From contig ONOE01000001.1 in the NCBI GenBank assembly GCA_900319365.1, forward strand, positions 62,001 through 126,000: a DNA stretch of 64,000 nucleotides, written 5' to 3'. This DNA is from an uncultured bacterium. Lineage in GTDB: Bacteria; Cyanobacteriota; Vampirovibrionia; Gastranaerophilales; Gastranaerophilaceae. The notes beneath the pieces are model-generated. The model did no database searches. It saw only the letters and a list, made by a program, of their open reading frames with translations, and had not been told where the DNA came from. Positions within the stretch are counted from its first letter, which is position 1; every line of letters begins with the position of its first letter. The position numbers and the translations under genes are program-made. This document shows positions 46,899-55,470 of this stretch, piece after piece.

Positions 46899-46905
46899 AA
46901 TCCTA

Positions 46906-47616
46906 TCAGCGGACTTTTTCATTTGAAACATAAGTTCCGACACTTTGAGCGGAATATATTTTTTTAATCATTTTTACCCAGTCTTTGTATTTAAATACCC
47001 CGCCGAGCCAGTTATCAAGCACGATTGTATCAGGTTTCAATTTATCATTATCGAATTTGCTTTTAACAATAACCGCAGCATGATTATATATTTCATCTTT
47101 CTTTAAAATACTTGCATACACAATGTTTGCTTTGTAATTTGAATGAGAATTATTTATGTCATAAGCGCTTATGGCAGCTAAATCCGTACAATTGCCGATT
47201 CTCTTATTTTTTACCATTGAGCGTAAATTTTTATAATAATTCCCACTTGTACGGCATTGCTTGCGCATGTTGTTTATTTCGGTATTCAAATTATTATCAT
47301 ACGATTTTGATTTACGATTAAGCACTAAATCCTGCATAGAACTTGATTTTACATTCCCGAACTCTTTTATGAATTTGCTGCGGGCATTTTTTACAAAATT
47401 CAATGTTTTGTCATTTGTTTTTTGTGCGGATAAATCGTATTTCTTGACGTAGTTTTTTAATTCAAGATATTTATCTGACGAAAAATACGAACGAGAATTG
47501 TATTGATAATCGGTATGTTTTTCAAATAAACGGAAATCGTGTTTATTTTGAAGTTTTTGATTATCAAAATTGTTATAAAAAGTGCTCTGTATTTCCCCGA
47601 TACAATTTATTTGCAT
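46906..47616 (-). CDS. Putative Cys-His-Asp (transglutaminase/papain-like) protease
   Basis: 236 residues from the ATG at 47616 (MQINCIGEIQ), chosen because the truncated relative at 57111 starts the same way. The C-terminal half shows a likely catalytic triad: C143 in RIGNCTDLAAISAY, H179 in YNHAAVIV and D201 in IVLDNWLGG, the order and spacing of transglutaminase-like and YopT-type cysteine proteases. The N-terminal ~60 residues, with YFSSDKYLELKNYVKKY, are shared with the truncated copy. No signal peptide. The family is otherwise unrecognised. TATTAT ends 4 nt before the ATG. Confidence 0.55.
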   Translation of the reverse strand: MQINCIGEIQSTFYNNFDNQKLQNKHDFRLFEKHTDYQYNSRSYFSSDKYLELKNYVKKYDLSAQKTNDKTLNFVKNARSKFIKEFGNVKSSSMQDLVLNRKSKSYDNNLNTEINNMRKQCRTSGNYYKNLRSMVKNKRIGNCTDLAAISAYDINNSHSNYKANIVYASILKKDEIYNHAAVIVKSKFDNDKLKPDTIVLDNWLGGVFKYKDWVKMIKKIYSAQSVGTYVSNEKVR

Positions 47617-47688
47617 ATATATAATAAGTATTTTTTTATGCAAAAATTGCGTTATTTAAAATATAAAAAACATAGACAATTCCTAAAC

Positions 47689-48189
47689 TTATTTGCTGTT
47701 CATAAGTTTATTTGATTTATCCAAATCTTCGTTTGCGCCGTCATAATCGCCGTTATCAAGTTTAACCATTGCACGCATCGAATATGCGCTGCCATCATTC
47801 GGGTTTAATTCAATTGCTTTGTTATAATCTTCTAAAGCTCCGCCCTTGTCGCCCAATTCGGATTTGCATATTCCTCTTAAAACGTAAGCTTTTTCGTTTT
47901 TGGCATTCAATGAAATTGCTTTATTCAAATCTTGTAACGCAAGATTTTTTTCGCCTATTGAGTTATATATTGAACCTCTCCAATAATATAAAAATGATTC
48001 GTTCGGGAATTTTTGAATAGCGCTGTTGCATTTTGCCATGGCTATTTTATATTTTTGTGAATTAACAAGAATCCCGATTTCGGTAATTGTTTTATTTGCA
48101 TCGGGGTTTGTTGCCTCATCTGCATATACAGCACCCGACAGCCCTATTAATAATGCCGCAGAAATCAGTAATATCGGAGTCTTTTTCAT
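47689..48189 (-). CDS. Exported TPR protein
   Basis: 166 residues from the ATG at 48189 (GAGGG upstream), with signal peptide KKTPILLISAALLIGLSGAVYA. About three TPR units follow (FLYYWRGSIYNSIGEKNLAL, AYVLRGICKSELGDKGGALE, AYSMRAMVKLDNGDYDGANE). Likely a periplasmic scaffold. The gene is divergent from def and shares its upstream region. Confidence 0.85.
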   Translation of the reverse strand: MKKTPILLISAALLIGLSGAVYADEATNPDANKTITEIGILVNSQKYKIAMAKCNSAIQKFPNESFLYYWRGSIYNSIGEKNLALQDLNKAISLNAKNEKAYVLRGICKSELGDKGGALEDYNKAIELNPNDGSAYSMRAMVKLDNGDYDGANEDLDKSNKLMNSK

Positions 48190-48314
48190 AACCGTTACCC
48201 TCTTAAATTTTAACAAATATATTATATCACATTTTCCATAATATAACTATGGTTTTTATTGCAAAGGTTATAAATTTATAGTAGTATGTTATAAAGTGTG
48301 AGGTTATAAAGATT

Positions 48315-48869
48315 ATGGCTATAAAGAAAGTTTTAAGGTATGGAGAAGAATCTTTAAGACAACCGTCTAAAGAAGTTCATAAAGTTTCAAAAAAAATCGT
48401 TGATTTGGTAAGAGATTTGTTTGATACAATGTATGCTCAAAACGGTGTCGGACTGGCAGCTCCGCAAATCGGCGTAAATTTGAGAGTTTTTGTAGTTGAT
48501 GCATCAACTAAAGACAATCCGCTTGATCCGATGGTTTTCATCAACCCGAAAATTATTAAAAAATCAGGCGCAATAAAAAGCACGGAAGGCTGTTTGAGCT
48601 TTCCCGAAGCTTATACCGATGTTGTAAGATACAAAGACATTATGGTAAAAGCAACAAATGAACATGGCAAAAGCTTTGTTATGGAAGTAAAAGGAGGAAA
48701 TCTTCTTGCAAGATGCATTCAGCATGAAAACGACCACCTTGACGGAATTTTATTTATAGACCATTGTTTAAACAGATTTGAAGCGGACGAAGTGTTGAAA
48801 AAATATCATCTTCCGCCGATTGAACCTGACAAATTGCTTGATGAAGAGGAACTGAAATCTCAATTATGA
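48315..48869 (+). CDS. def: Peptide deformylase
   Basis: 184 residues. It removes the N-formyl group from nascent proteins. Metal and catalytic motifs are intact: GVGLAAPQ (residues 44-51), EGCLS (91-95) and HENDH (137-141). The gene overlaps fmt by 4 nt, a common def-fmt operon order; the pair makes and removes the formyl group on initiator Met. Confidence 0.96.
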   Translation: MAIKKVLRYGEESLRQPSKEVHKVSKKIVDLVRDLFDTMYAQNGVGLAAPQIGVNLRVFVVDASTKDNPLDPMVFINPKIIKKSGAIKSTEGCLSFPEAYTDVVRYKDIMVKATNEHGKSFVMEVKGGNLLARCIQHENDHLDGILFIDHCLNRFEADEVLKKYHLPPIEPDKLLDEEELKSQL

Positions 48870-49777
48870 TAAAAATTATTTTTTTCGGAACACCCGATAT
48901 CGGGTTGAAATCTCTGGATTATTTAAATAAATCGGATAAAATAGAAGTTTGTGCGGTTGTAACCCAACCTGACAGACCCGCAGGCAGAGGACACAAATTG
49001 CAGGCATCGCCTATTAAAAAATATGCGCTTGAGCATAATATACCCGTATTCCAACCAAAATCAATAAGAAAAGAACCGCAAATTCAAGAGGAGCTCAAAA
49101 AATTTGAACCTGACTTTTTCGTAACTTTTGCGTTCGGACAGATTTTATCACAAGAAGTTTTGGATATTCCGAAATATGCAACAATAAATCTTCACGCCTC
49201 GTTATTGCCTAAATACAGAGGCGCAAACCCTATTCAAAGAGCAATTATCAACGGCGACAAAGAAACGGGTATTTGCACAATGATTACAGAACTCGGGCTT
49301 GATTGCGGCGACATTTGCGAAAAACTGGTCATACCGATTTCAGATAACATGAACTGTAACGAATTGTGGGATGAAATCGGCGAAAAATCACCGCAGATGA
49401 TTGAAGATACATTGATTAAATTAAAAAACGGAACATTGAAACCTCAAAAGCAATGCGAGGACGACGTTTGTATGGCTCCGAAAATTACAAAAGAAGAATG
49501 CCAAATCGATTGGTCAAAATCAAACAGAGATATCCACAACCTTGTGCGCGGGGTTTGCGCAAACCCCGGGGCGTTTTTTAAACACAACGGCAAAATAATA
49601 AAAGTTGTAGAAACAAGACCGATTGACGGTTCGGGTACACAGGGCAAAATTGTTGCACATTCAAAAGACGGCGTAGATATAGGATGCGGACATGGTCTTG
49701 TCAGATTGGTAAAAGTCAAACCCGAAGGCAAAGGCGAGATGAAAGCATCAGATTGGTACAACGGTTTAAGAAAGTAA
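48866..49777 (+). CDS. fmt: Methionyl-tRNA formyltransferase
   Basis: 303 residues. It formylates Met-tRNA(fMet) using 10-formyltetrahydrofolate. IIFFGTPDIGLKSL opens the N-terminal formyltransferase fold. The catalytic site is NLHASLLPKYRGANPIQ with Asn, His and the later Asp in GLDCGDI. The C-terminal beta-barrel (from ~205) is present. Its start overlaps the def stop by 4 nt. Confidence 0.96.
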   Translation: MIKIIFFGTPDIGLKSLDYLNKSDKIEVCAVVTQPDRPAGRGHKLQASPIKKYALEHNIPVFQPKSIRKEPQIQEELKKFEPDFFVTFAFGQILSQEVLDIPKYATINLHASLLPKYRGANPIQRAIINGDKETGICTMITELGLDCGDICEKLVIPISDNMNCNELWDEIGEKSPQMIEDTLIKLKNGTLKPQKQCEDDVCMAPKITKEECQIDWSKSNRDIHNLVRGVCANPGAFFKHNGKIIKVVETRPIDGSGTQGKIVAHSKDGVDIGCGHGLVRLVKVKPEGKGEMKASDWYNGLRK

Positions 49778-49784
49778 TTTTAAA

Positions 49785-50138
49785 ATGATAACAAAAGGAA
49801 TACGAGGGGCGATAACGGTTGAAGAAAATACCGTTCAAGCATTGGAAAAAGCAACATTAGAGCTTTTAGACGAAATGTTTAAACAAAATAATATTAAAGA
49901 TACAAAAAATATTTCGCATGTTATTTTCACAACAACCGACGACCTGAACGCCGCATTTCCCGCAAAATTTCCACGCATTAAATACGGTTGGAATGACGTT
50001 GCTATGATGTGTTTTCACGAACTCAATGTTCCTGATTCACTAAAGATGTGTCTTAGAATTTTGATTGTCCTGAATTGCGAAAATGATTTTAAACCGAAAT
50101 TTGTATATCTTAAAGGCGCTGCAAATTTAAGAAAGTAG
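49785..50138 (+). CDS. aroH: Chorismate mutase, AroH class
   Basis: 117 residues, usual for the monofunctional AroH type of Bacillus. It turns chorismate to prephenate for Phe and Tyr. GIRGAITVEEN at the start, TTTDDLNAAFPA and MCLRILI carry the active-site Arg and Glu residues. It follows fmt by 7 nt and converges with the GNAT gene. Confidence 0.9.
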   Translation: MITKGIRGAITVEENTVQALEKATLELLDEMFKQNNIKDTKNISHVIFTTTDDLNAAFPAKFPRIKYGWNDVAMMCFHELNVPDSLKMCLRILIVLNCENDFKPKFVYLKGAANLRK

Positions 50139-50142
50139 GGGA

Positions 50143-50721
50143 TTATTTATTTTGCGGAAGATGCAAATACCATGAATAGCTTTTATTATAAGGAACAAAC
50201 CCGTTTTTATAATAAAATTTAACTGCATCATGTGCGGCATTTACAAAAATATGAACTTTTGAATAGGTATCTTTCAAATAATCAATCATTGCCGTGCCGA
50301 CATTTTTGTATACTCTTTTAGAACCCGCATAACTTTTGCATGTATTCGGGTGAACCTGAAGATATTCAAGCTCTCCACCGACACCGTCCTCGCTGAACAA
50401 AGAAACTCCCAAAACATTTTTAGGGTCTAATTTTTCGAAATTATCTTTTTGGGTAGTTAAAGCCAAATAATGATCCTTTACGGAAAAATCATTTTCTTCG
50501 CTTCCCGCTTTTGTCAAAATCATATCAACATAGTTGTTAAATCTGCAATTTTTGCTGCCTTCTTTATTCCAACTGTCAGAAATTGTTGAAAGAGCATTCA
50601 TATCATTCGCATTTGTTTTATCAAGTTCTACGATAGAAACCGAAACAGGGGTGTGCATTCTGCCCTTGCGAATGAATGTATTTGTTTTTAAACTTGCACC
50701 AAAAGAAATATTATTGTTCAT
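50143..50721 (-). CDS. GNAT-like N-acetyltransferase with N-terminal ISFGA motif
   Basis: 192 residues. After the short tag MNNNISFGASLK the protein has a GNAT fold: ENDFSVKDHYLALT, LEYLQVHPNTCKSYAGSKRVYKNVG (residues ~118-142, the acetyl-CoA pyrophosphate-binding region) and FVNAAHDAVKFYYKNGF, a typical GNAT end. The acetyl acceptor is unknown. The F-G tag resembles that of other proteins in the window. Single gene. Confidence 0.7.
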   Translation of the reverse strand: MNNNISFGASLKTNTFIRKGRMHTPVSVSIVELDKTNANDMNALSTISDSWNKEGSKNCRFNNYVDMILTKAGSEENDFSVKDHYLALTTQKDNFEKLDPKNVLGVSLFSEDGVGGELEYLQVHPNTCKSYAGSKRVYKNVGTAMIDYLKDTYSKVHIFVNAAHDAVKFYYKNGFVPYNKSYSWYLHLPQNK

Positions 50722-50765
50722 ACCTCGTTTAAAGTATGCGCAAATAATTTTTTGCTATTAATTTT

Positions 50766-52760
50766 TTAAATTTTTTCAAATTCTGTTACAGAAGGATCAA
50801 GTAAACGTCTGCCGACATTTTCAAAATTGATGGAACATAGAGTTTTGTTGCCGTATTTGATAATTTTTTCTACAACACCTTTTCCGTATCTGGGGTGCTG
50901 AACTTCATCTCCTTGAGCAAATCCGAAATCTTCGTCAGAGGTTTTATCTCCGGTATCAAAAACGGGAACCATCGGAACCTGTTCATCTTCATTTTCTTGC
51001 GGCTGATTATCTTGTGAATTATCATGCTCCTGATTATTATTTTCTTCGATATAATCAAGATCTTCTTCAGTTAATTCATCGGTTAAATCATCGCCCTCGT
51101 CTGAATTATTTCCCTCATCATCTGATGTAAATTCATCCATAAAATCTAAATCGTCATCATTTTGAGAATTATCTTCTTCCACGGTCGGCACTTGAGTCGG
51201 CTCAGGAGTTATTTCGTCTTTGTCGTAATCATCAGATAATATATTTTCTATGGGTTCTTCATTTTTAATCGGCGGGAGCGTAACTTCTGTCGGATGTTCA
51301 CTTACGCTTTGCATATCTTGATTTTGAGTTTCTTCAACTTCTTCTTGGACAGAGGGTTCATGCTCATTTTCATCATTATCGATTTCAATATCTGAAATAT
51401 CAGCCTCATCATTTGAATTATCTTCATCATCAACAGGCAATTCGGAAATATCTTCCTGAACAGCTGCCTGAGTTTGAGTTGAAATTTCGGGTTCTGAAAC
51501 ATCTTCAATTGCGGGGATAAAGATTTCTCTGTCTCCGAATACATCATCTTTTGTAAGATCTAAATCCAGATCAAACAAATCAACGATTAAAGGAATACCC
51601 TGTGTCAAATTGCCGTAAATAATACCTTCTGTCGGATTTAGCTTGTTTAAGAAAGTATTATATGCCGCAAAATCATGCTGCATGGTTTGTGGTGCAAAGA
51701 GCATAATATTTTGGGCATGCGATTTTAATTCGGATTCATATTTGTACAAATGGCTTGCAAATATTGTCGTAAAGACATGATTATGATTTATAAGTCTTTT
51801 GATTAACTTTTTATCCGAATTATCATCAGTCAACGGAACAAAATAATATACGTATTTATCCGATTTTTCAAGAAGTTTGTGAACATATAAAATCAATTCT
51901 TTTTGAAGTTTCGGATCAACATTTTTTACATTAATTACAACACAATTTCTTTCATATAGTTTATTTTCGAGCGCCTTGATTTCCTGTGCATTATTTGCAA
52001 AGATTTTTTCATCTCTGTATTTAAGCAATCTGTTTTTTAACAATGCAAGTTCGGGCATTTGAGTTTCTTTATACTGCGCCGTTACAACATCAATAAACGT
52101 ATCTATCGGAATAAATTTATCTTCCAGAGTATTCATATACTGTTCGACAGCATAAAATACATCCTGAATAACCGCTTTTGTAGATGCATCAACATCACTC
52201 ATTTCGTTTTCATAAACAAAATCTATAAAATCAGAATTTAACGGAAGTTTAAAATCCGTTCCCAAAGTAATGTTTGGATAATCTTCAAAAAATGATTCCG
52301 TATCAATAACAATACTTTTTTCTTTCATTCTGAACAACTGTCTTACACAGTTTGAAATCAGGGTAGATTTCTCATAATCATTTTCGCAAAATACCGTGAA
52401 ATTGTGTTCAAAAACAGAAATATCAATGCTTAACATTTCATCTGTTCCGACAATTTTACCGATTTGAACAGGTGTTTCAATCGGAAGTAAATCAAGTAAT
52501 TCATTTGCGGGGAGCTGTACAATTTTGCAATGAATACTGGGGATAGAACCATCAAACTCGCTTACAACGCCTTCAGAATTAAATGTAAACATCAATCTTG
52601 CAACAGCAAAATTGTTCATATTATCGGCTTTTAAATTTACATACTGAGCTACATAGGATTTATCTCCCGACGTCAAAGCGATAAAATGCCCCAGCGTAGG
52701 TTTTTCCTCCTCCGTATATGACAGTTTTATTAAATTATTCCTTATTTCTATTAATTCCAT
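50766..52760 (-). CDS. HerA-like protein with lost P-loop Gly and C-terminal PcrA-type Tudor domain
   Basis: 664 residues in four parts: a beta-barrel-like start (~1-110), a RecA-like region whose P-loop position reads CENDYEKST (Gly lost, Lys-Ser kept), with LLLDV/VDL strands and TQGIPLIVDL, an acidic disordered stretch (~405-590), and a final domain FAQGDEVQHPRYGKGVVEKI like the Tudor domain at the end of PcrA/UvrD. In PcrA that domain binds RNA polymerase, so this protein may do so too. It has no clear paralogue named in my knowledge. ATP use is doubtful. Confidence 0.5.
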   Translation of the reverse strand: MELIEIRNNLIKLSYTEEEKPTLGHFIALTSGDKSYVAQYVNLKADNMNNFAVARLMFTFNSEGVVSEFDGSIPSIHCKIVQLPANELLDLLPIETPVQIGKIVGTDEMLSIDISVFEHNFTVFCENDYEKSTLISNCVRQLFRMKEKSIVIDTESFFEDYPNITLGTDFKLPLNSDFIDFVYENEMSDVDASTKAVIQDVFYAVEQYMNTLEDKFIPIDTFIDVVTAQYKETQMPELALLKNRLLKYRDEKIFANNAQEIKALENKLYERNCVVINVKNVDPKLQKELILYVHKLLEKSDKYVYYFVPLTDDNSDKKLIKRLINHNHVFTTIFASHLYKYESELKSHAQNIMLFAPQTMQHDFAAYNTFLNKLNPTEGIIYGNLTQGIPLIVDLFDLDLDLTKDDVFGDREIFIPAIEDVSEPEISTQTQAAVQEDISELPVDDEDNSNDEADISDIEIDNDENEHEPSVQEEVEETQNQDMQSVSEHPTEVTLPPIKNEEPIENILSDDYDKDEITPEPTQVPTVEEDNSQNDDDLDFMDEFTSDDEGNNSDEGDDLTDELTEEDLDYIEENNNQEHDNSQDNQPQENEDEQVPMVPVFDTGDKTSDEDFGFAQGDEVQHPRYGKGVVEKIIKYGNKTLCSINFENVGRRLLDPSVTEFEKI

Positions 52761-52827
52761 TTAAAAAGCCCCCGATTATGAGTATAATTTTAACATGAAA
52801 ATCTGTCAGCTATCCACAAATATTAAG

Positions 52828-53415
52828 TTACTTAACATTCGTTATTTTTTCAAGATGATTATAAATTTCGACAGTTAAAGGACAAATTCTTAAATCTCTG
52901 TCTACAAGACTTTTTATGGTTTCTTTGTAGCATGCAAGAATACATTTGTTTAAGCCGTCGGGCCCATCTATGTATTTTACGATTTTTGAGCGGTATTCTT
53001 CTTTTCTTGTTCTTGTTTCGATTTTATCTGCCAGAAAGATTATTTTTTCAAAAAGAGTCATATCGAGTTTGCCTATTGTATGCCACCTGATAGAAGAAAG
53101 TATTTCTTCATCGGTTACGCCGAACACTTTTTGCGCAACATAACGCCCCGCAGGAGCATGCAAAGTTTTTTTGTTTGAACGCTCATCATCAGGCACATCT
53201 TTTATATGCTCATCTATAATCTGCAAAAGTTCTTCGTCAGGCAAACATTTTGCGCAGTCATGCAATAAACCAGCAATGTATGCTTTTCTCTCGTCTGCTC
53301 CGTATTTTTCAGCAAGCCTTTGTGCGCATTCGGCAGTTCCGAGCGAATGATTGAATCTTTTTTCCGTTAAATGCTCTTTTAGCCATTTAACGGCTTCATC
53401 TTCGCTAATTTTCAT
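52828..53415 (-). CDS. yqeK: YqeK-type HD phosphohydrolase
   Basis: 195 residues from the ATG at 53415 (an alternative at 53430 overlaps nadD further). It cleaves diadenosine tetraphosphate to two ADP. The HD metal site is in AGLLHDCAKCLP near residue 45, with HAPAGRYVAQ and RWHTIG. The nadD-yqeK order is the usual one; its start lies inside the nadD end (11-nt overlap), so they are coupled. Confidence 0.92.
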   Translation of the reverse strand: MKISEDEAVKWLKEHLTEKRFNHSLGTAECAQRLAEKYGADERKAYIAGLLHDCAKCLPDEELLQIIDEHIKDVPDDERSNKKTLHAPAGRYVAQKVFGVTDEEILSSIRWHTIGKLDMTLFEKIIFLADKIETRTRKEEYRSKIVKYIDGPDGLNKCILACYKETIKSLVDRDLRICPLTVEIYNHLEKITNVK

Positions 53416-53998
53416 ATAATCCGTGTCCATAAATATAATCCTTTACTTTTTCATCAACATAATTACTTATATCCTGCCCGTTTTTAATCATACGTCTTAA
53501 ATTTGTGGAAGAAATATCTTCAAACGGCAATTCCTCAAATTCAAAATCGTAACCTTTTGCGGCAAGTTCTTCAAAACTTTTTTTATCAATGTTCTTTCCC
53601 CTGTAAAAAACAAGGAATTTCACAAGTTCTTTTAATTTATCCGCTTCATACCAACTCTCAATATGCGCAAACGCATCCGTTCCTATTACGAATTTAATTT
53701 TGTCCGTGTGGTTATATTTTTTGTAAAGCTCGCATATCGTAATATAGGTGTATGATTTGCCCTCACGCTGAAACTCTATATCAGACACCTCAAATTTCGG
53801 GTTTTTGCCTGAAATCGCAAGTTTAACCATTCCCAAACGGTGATAAGACATTTGCGGGTCATAATCCTTGTGAGGCGGTTTGTATGCAGGGATAAACAGA
53901 AATTTATCAAAATTATATTTTTCCGTTATATACTGTGCAACCCTCACATGAGCATTGTGCACTGGATTAAATGTTCCTTGGAATACGCATAAATTCAT
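53405..53998 (-). CDS. nadD: Nicotinate-nucleotide adenylyltransferase
   Basis: 197 residues. It makes deamido-NAD from nicotinate mononucleotide and ATP. The nucleotidyltransferase motif is CVFQGTFNPVHNAHVRVA, with His-Asn-x-His (residues ~10-20), and the C-terminal ISSTNLRRMIKNG holds the ISSTxIR signature. TACAAT lies 6 nt before the ATG, suggesting a leaderless message. It leads the nadD-yqeK operon. Confidence 0.95.
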   Translation of the reverse strand: MNLCVFQGTFNPVHNAHVRVAQYITEKYNFDKFLFIPAYKPPHKDYDPQMSYHRLGMVKLAISGKNPKFEVSDIEFQREGKSYTYITICELYKKYNHTDKIKFVIGTDAFAHIESWYEADKLKELVKFLVFYRGKNIDKKSFEELAAKGYDFEFEELPFEDISSTNLRRMIKNGQDISNYVDEKVKDYIYGHGLYEN

Positions 53999-54096
53999 AA
54001 CATTATTGTAACATAAACCAAAAATTCCCTAAAATTACGCTGTTTTTAATCCGCAACAGTTGAAAATATGCTTTATTAATTTTAAAATTTAAATAT

Positions 54097-54489
54097 ATGA
54101 ATAATCTTATAAAAAAGTTATTTGTAATATTTTTATTGTTCGTGCAATCGTTTTTGCTCGGTGCAAACGCTCACGGGCTAAATACATACTGCAATCATAT
54201 TGATTTAAATACAAAATATATTTGCCACGAATATAATAATTTCCCAAATAAAGCGGTATTTACCAATTTCAAAACAAATGAAACGGCAGTTTTGACGGTA
54301 AATAATATGCTTGAAACGCTGACTTCCATGCGTAATAACGATAATAATGCGTTCGGAAGCCTGCATAATGCCCTATCAAACACCGAAACCAAAGTAAATT
54401 TAATATTATCAAATGCCCAAACGGCATTTTCTGATGCGGATAATACTTATTCGCACCTGTCAAACGTAATAAATACAAGAGCTCCGTAA
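54097..54489 (+). CDS. Small exported protein
   Basis: 130 residues with a signal peptide (KKLFVIFLLFVQSFLLGANA-HG). The mature part begins with a Cys-containing segment (NTYCNHIDLNTKYICHEYNN), where the two Cys could pair, and continues as an amphipathic helix (TVNNMLETLTSMRNN... ). Family not recognised. The gene is divergent from nadD. It precedes the 44-residue membrane protein gene by 124 nt. Confidence 0.55.
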   Translation: MNNLIKKLFVIFLLFVQSFLLGANAHGLNTYCNHIDLNTKYICHEYNNFPNKAVFTNFKTNETAVLTVNNMLETLTSMRNNDNNAFGSLHNALSNTETKVNLILSNAQTAFSDADNTYSHLSNVINTRAP

Positions 54490-54612
54490 ACTTTTATATA
54501 CATATTTTTTAGTTTAACAAATTTTTTACGGCTTATTGTGTCTTTTACAGCTTAAAAGACAAATACTGCCTGTATTTTGACAGATATTTTATAAAAGAAA
54601 CGGAGAAAAATT

Positions 54613-54747
54613 ATGACAAAAAATGCTAAAGAAAACGAAAATAATATACAAATTTCATCAGGTACAAATGATTTATGGTTCCCGCTAATATTCGGAATAG
54701 TTGCCGTAATAGTTATGGCAATAATTTCACACTTCATGGGCGCATAA
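54613..54747 (+). CDS. 44-residue single-pass membrane protein
   Basis: Starts MTKNAKENENNIQ and ends WFPLIFGIVAVIVMAIISHF then MGA, one membrane helix. ACGGAG lies 5-9 nt before the ATG. A 14-bp terminator-type hairpin follows 26 nt later, so it is a complete small transcription unit. Not a recognised family; it may be a small membrane regulator or assembly factor. Confidence 0.55.
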   Translation: MTKNAKENENNIQISSGTNDLWFPLIFGIVAVIVMAIISHFMGA

Positions 54748-54773
54748 AATACCTATAATTAAATTGTTTATAA

Positions 54774-54804
54774 AAGGCGGCATAAAAGAATTTTATGCCG
54801 CCTT
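54774..54804 (+). terminator. Hairpin after the small membrane protein
   Basis: AAGGCGGCATAAAA-GAA-TTTTATGCCGCCTT, a perfect 14-bp stem. The T run downstream is weak on the plus strand and better on the minus strand. Confidence 0.75.
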
Positions 54805-54906
54805 AAAATTAAATACTTGAAAAAAAAAGCCGTTTGTGCAAATATTGATATGCGGTCTGAAAAACAGATTGCACAAACAAAGAAATTTGTTTGAAACAGA
54901 AGTTAT

Positions 54907-54980
54907 GGCAAGGTAGCTCAGCTGGCTAGAGCGCACGGCTCATACCCGTGAGGTCGAGAGTTCGAGTCTCTCCCTTGCTA
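54907..54980 (+). tRNA. tRNA-Met(CAT), elongator type
   Basis: 74 nt. The acceptor GGCAAGG pairs with CCTTGCT (one G-U at 1:72), with discriminator A and no encoded CCA. The anticodon arm CACGG-CTCATAC-CCGTG gives CAT. The anticodon stem lacks the three G-C pairs of an initiator; a tRNA-Ile with lysidine cannot be ruled out. Confidence 0.85.
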
Positions 54981-55069
54981 TTTTTTTGCTCGCACGGGTA
55001 ATCGCCCTTGCGCTTGTTTTTTTGCAAAACCCAATCAAATTATGCTCCATTCTTTCGCATAATTTTCTT

Positions 55070-55253
55070 GGAGCGCACGGCTCCCTCTTCTTCGAACGAT
55101 ACTTAATCGTTCTCAGTCGGCACAGTCCGTGAGGTCGAGAACAAGCCGAGCAGAGGCAAGAGCGAAGCGAAAGTCGAGCAATTATGCCAAATTGCTAATT
55201 GCGAGCGGTGCCGTTTATGGCGAGGCGCAGGAGTCTCTCCCTAGCTATTTTTT
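55070..55253 (+). pseudogene. Split tRNA-Met-like copy with inserts in the anticodon and T loops
   Basis: Three blocks of the upstream tRNA-Met recur in order: the D-arm 3' side and anticodon stem (55070-55083), CCGTGAGGTCGAGA (55127-55140, exact) and the T-stem to acceptor end plus T run (55231-55253, 22 of 23). A 43-nt insert replaces 4 nt of the anticodon loop and a 90-nt insert replaces 4 nt of the T loop. The inserts hold small hairpins such as GAACGAT-5nt-ATCGTTC. The wider spacer 54748-55470 contains only this, the tRNA and the terminator. Confidence 0.6.
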
Positions 55254-55470
55254 ATTTATAAGATATACTTGAATTTTAGCCCTATTTTTAAAAATAAAAT
55301 TTCTTTTAAAAATACAGATTTTTAAATCTTTCCCCACTATTTCCCCACTTGTAACTATAAATAATAGAAGAATTATTATATAAAATATTTATCTCTATTT
55401 CATAAATAATCCCACATAGTATTGATATAAATTCAAAATATTTATCATTTTGCACATTCTTCTTATTACT

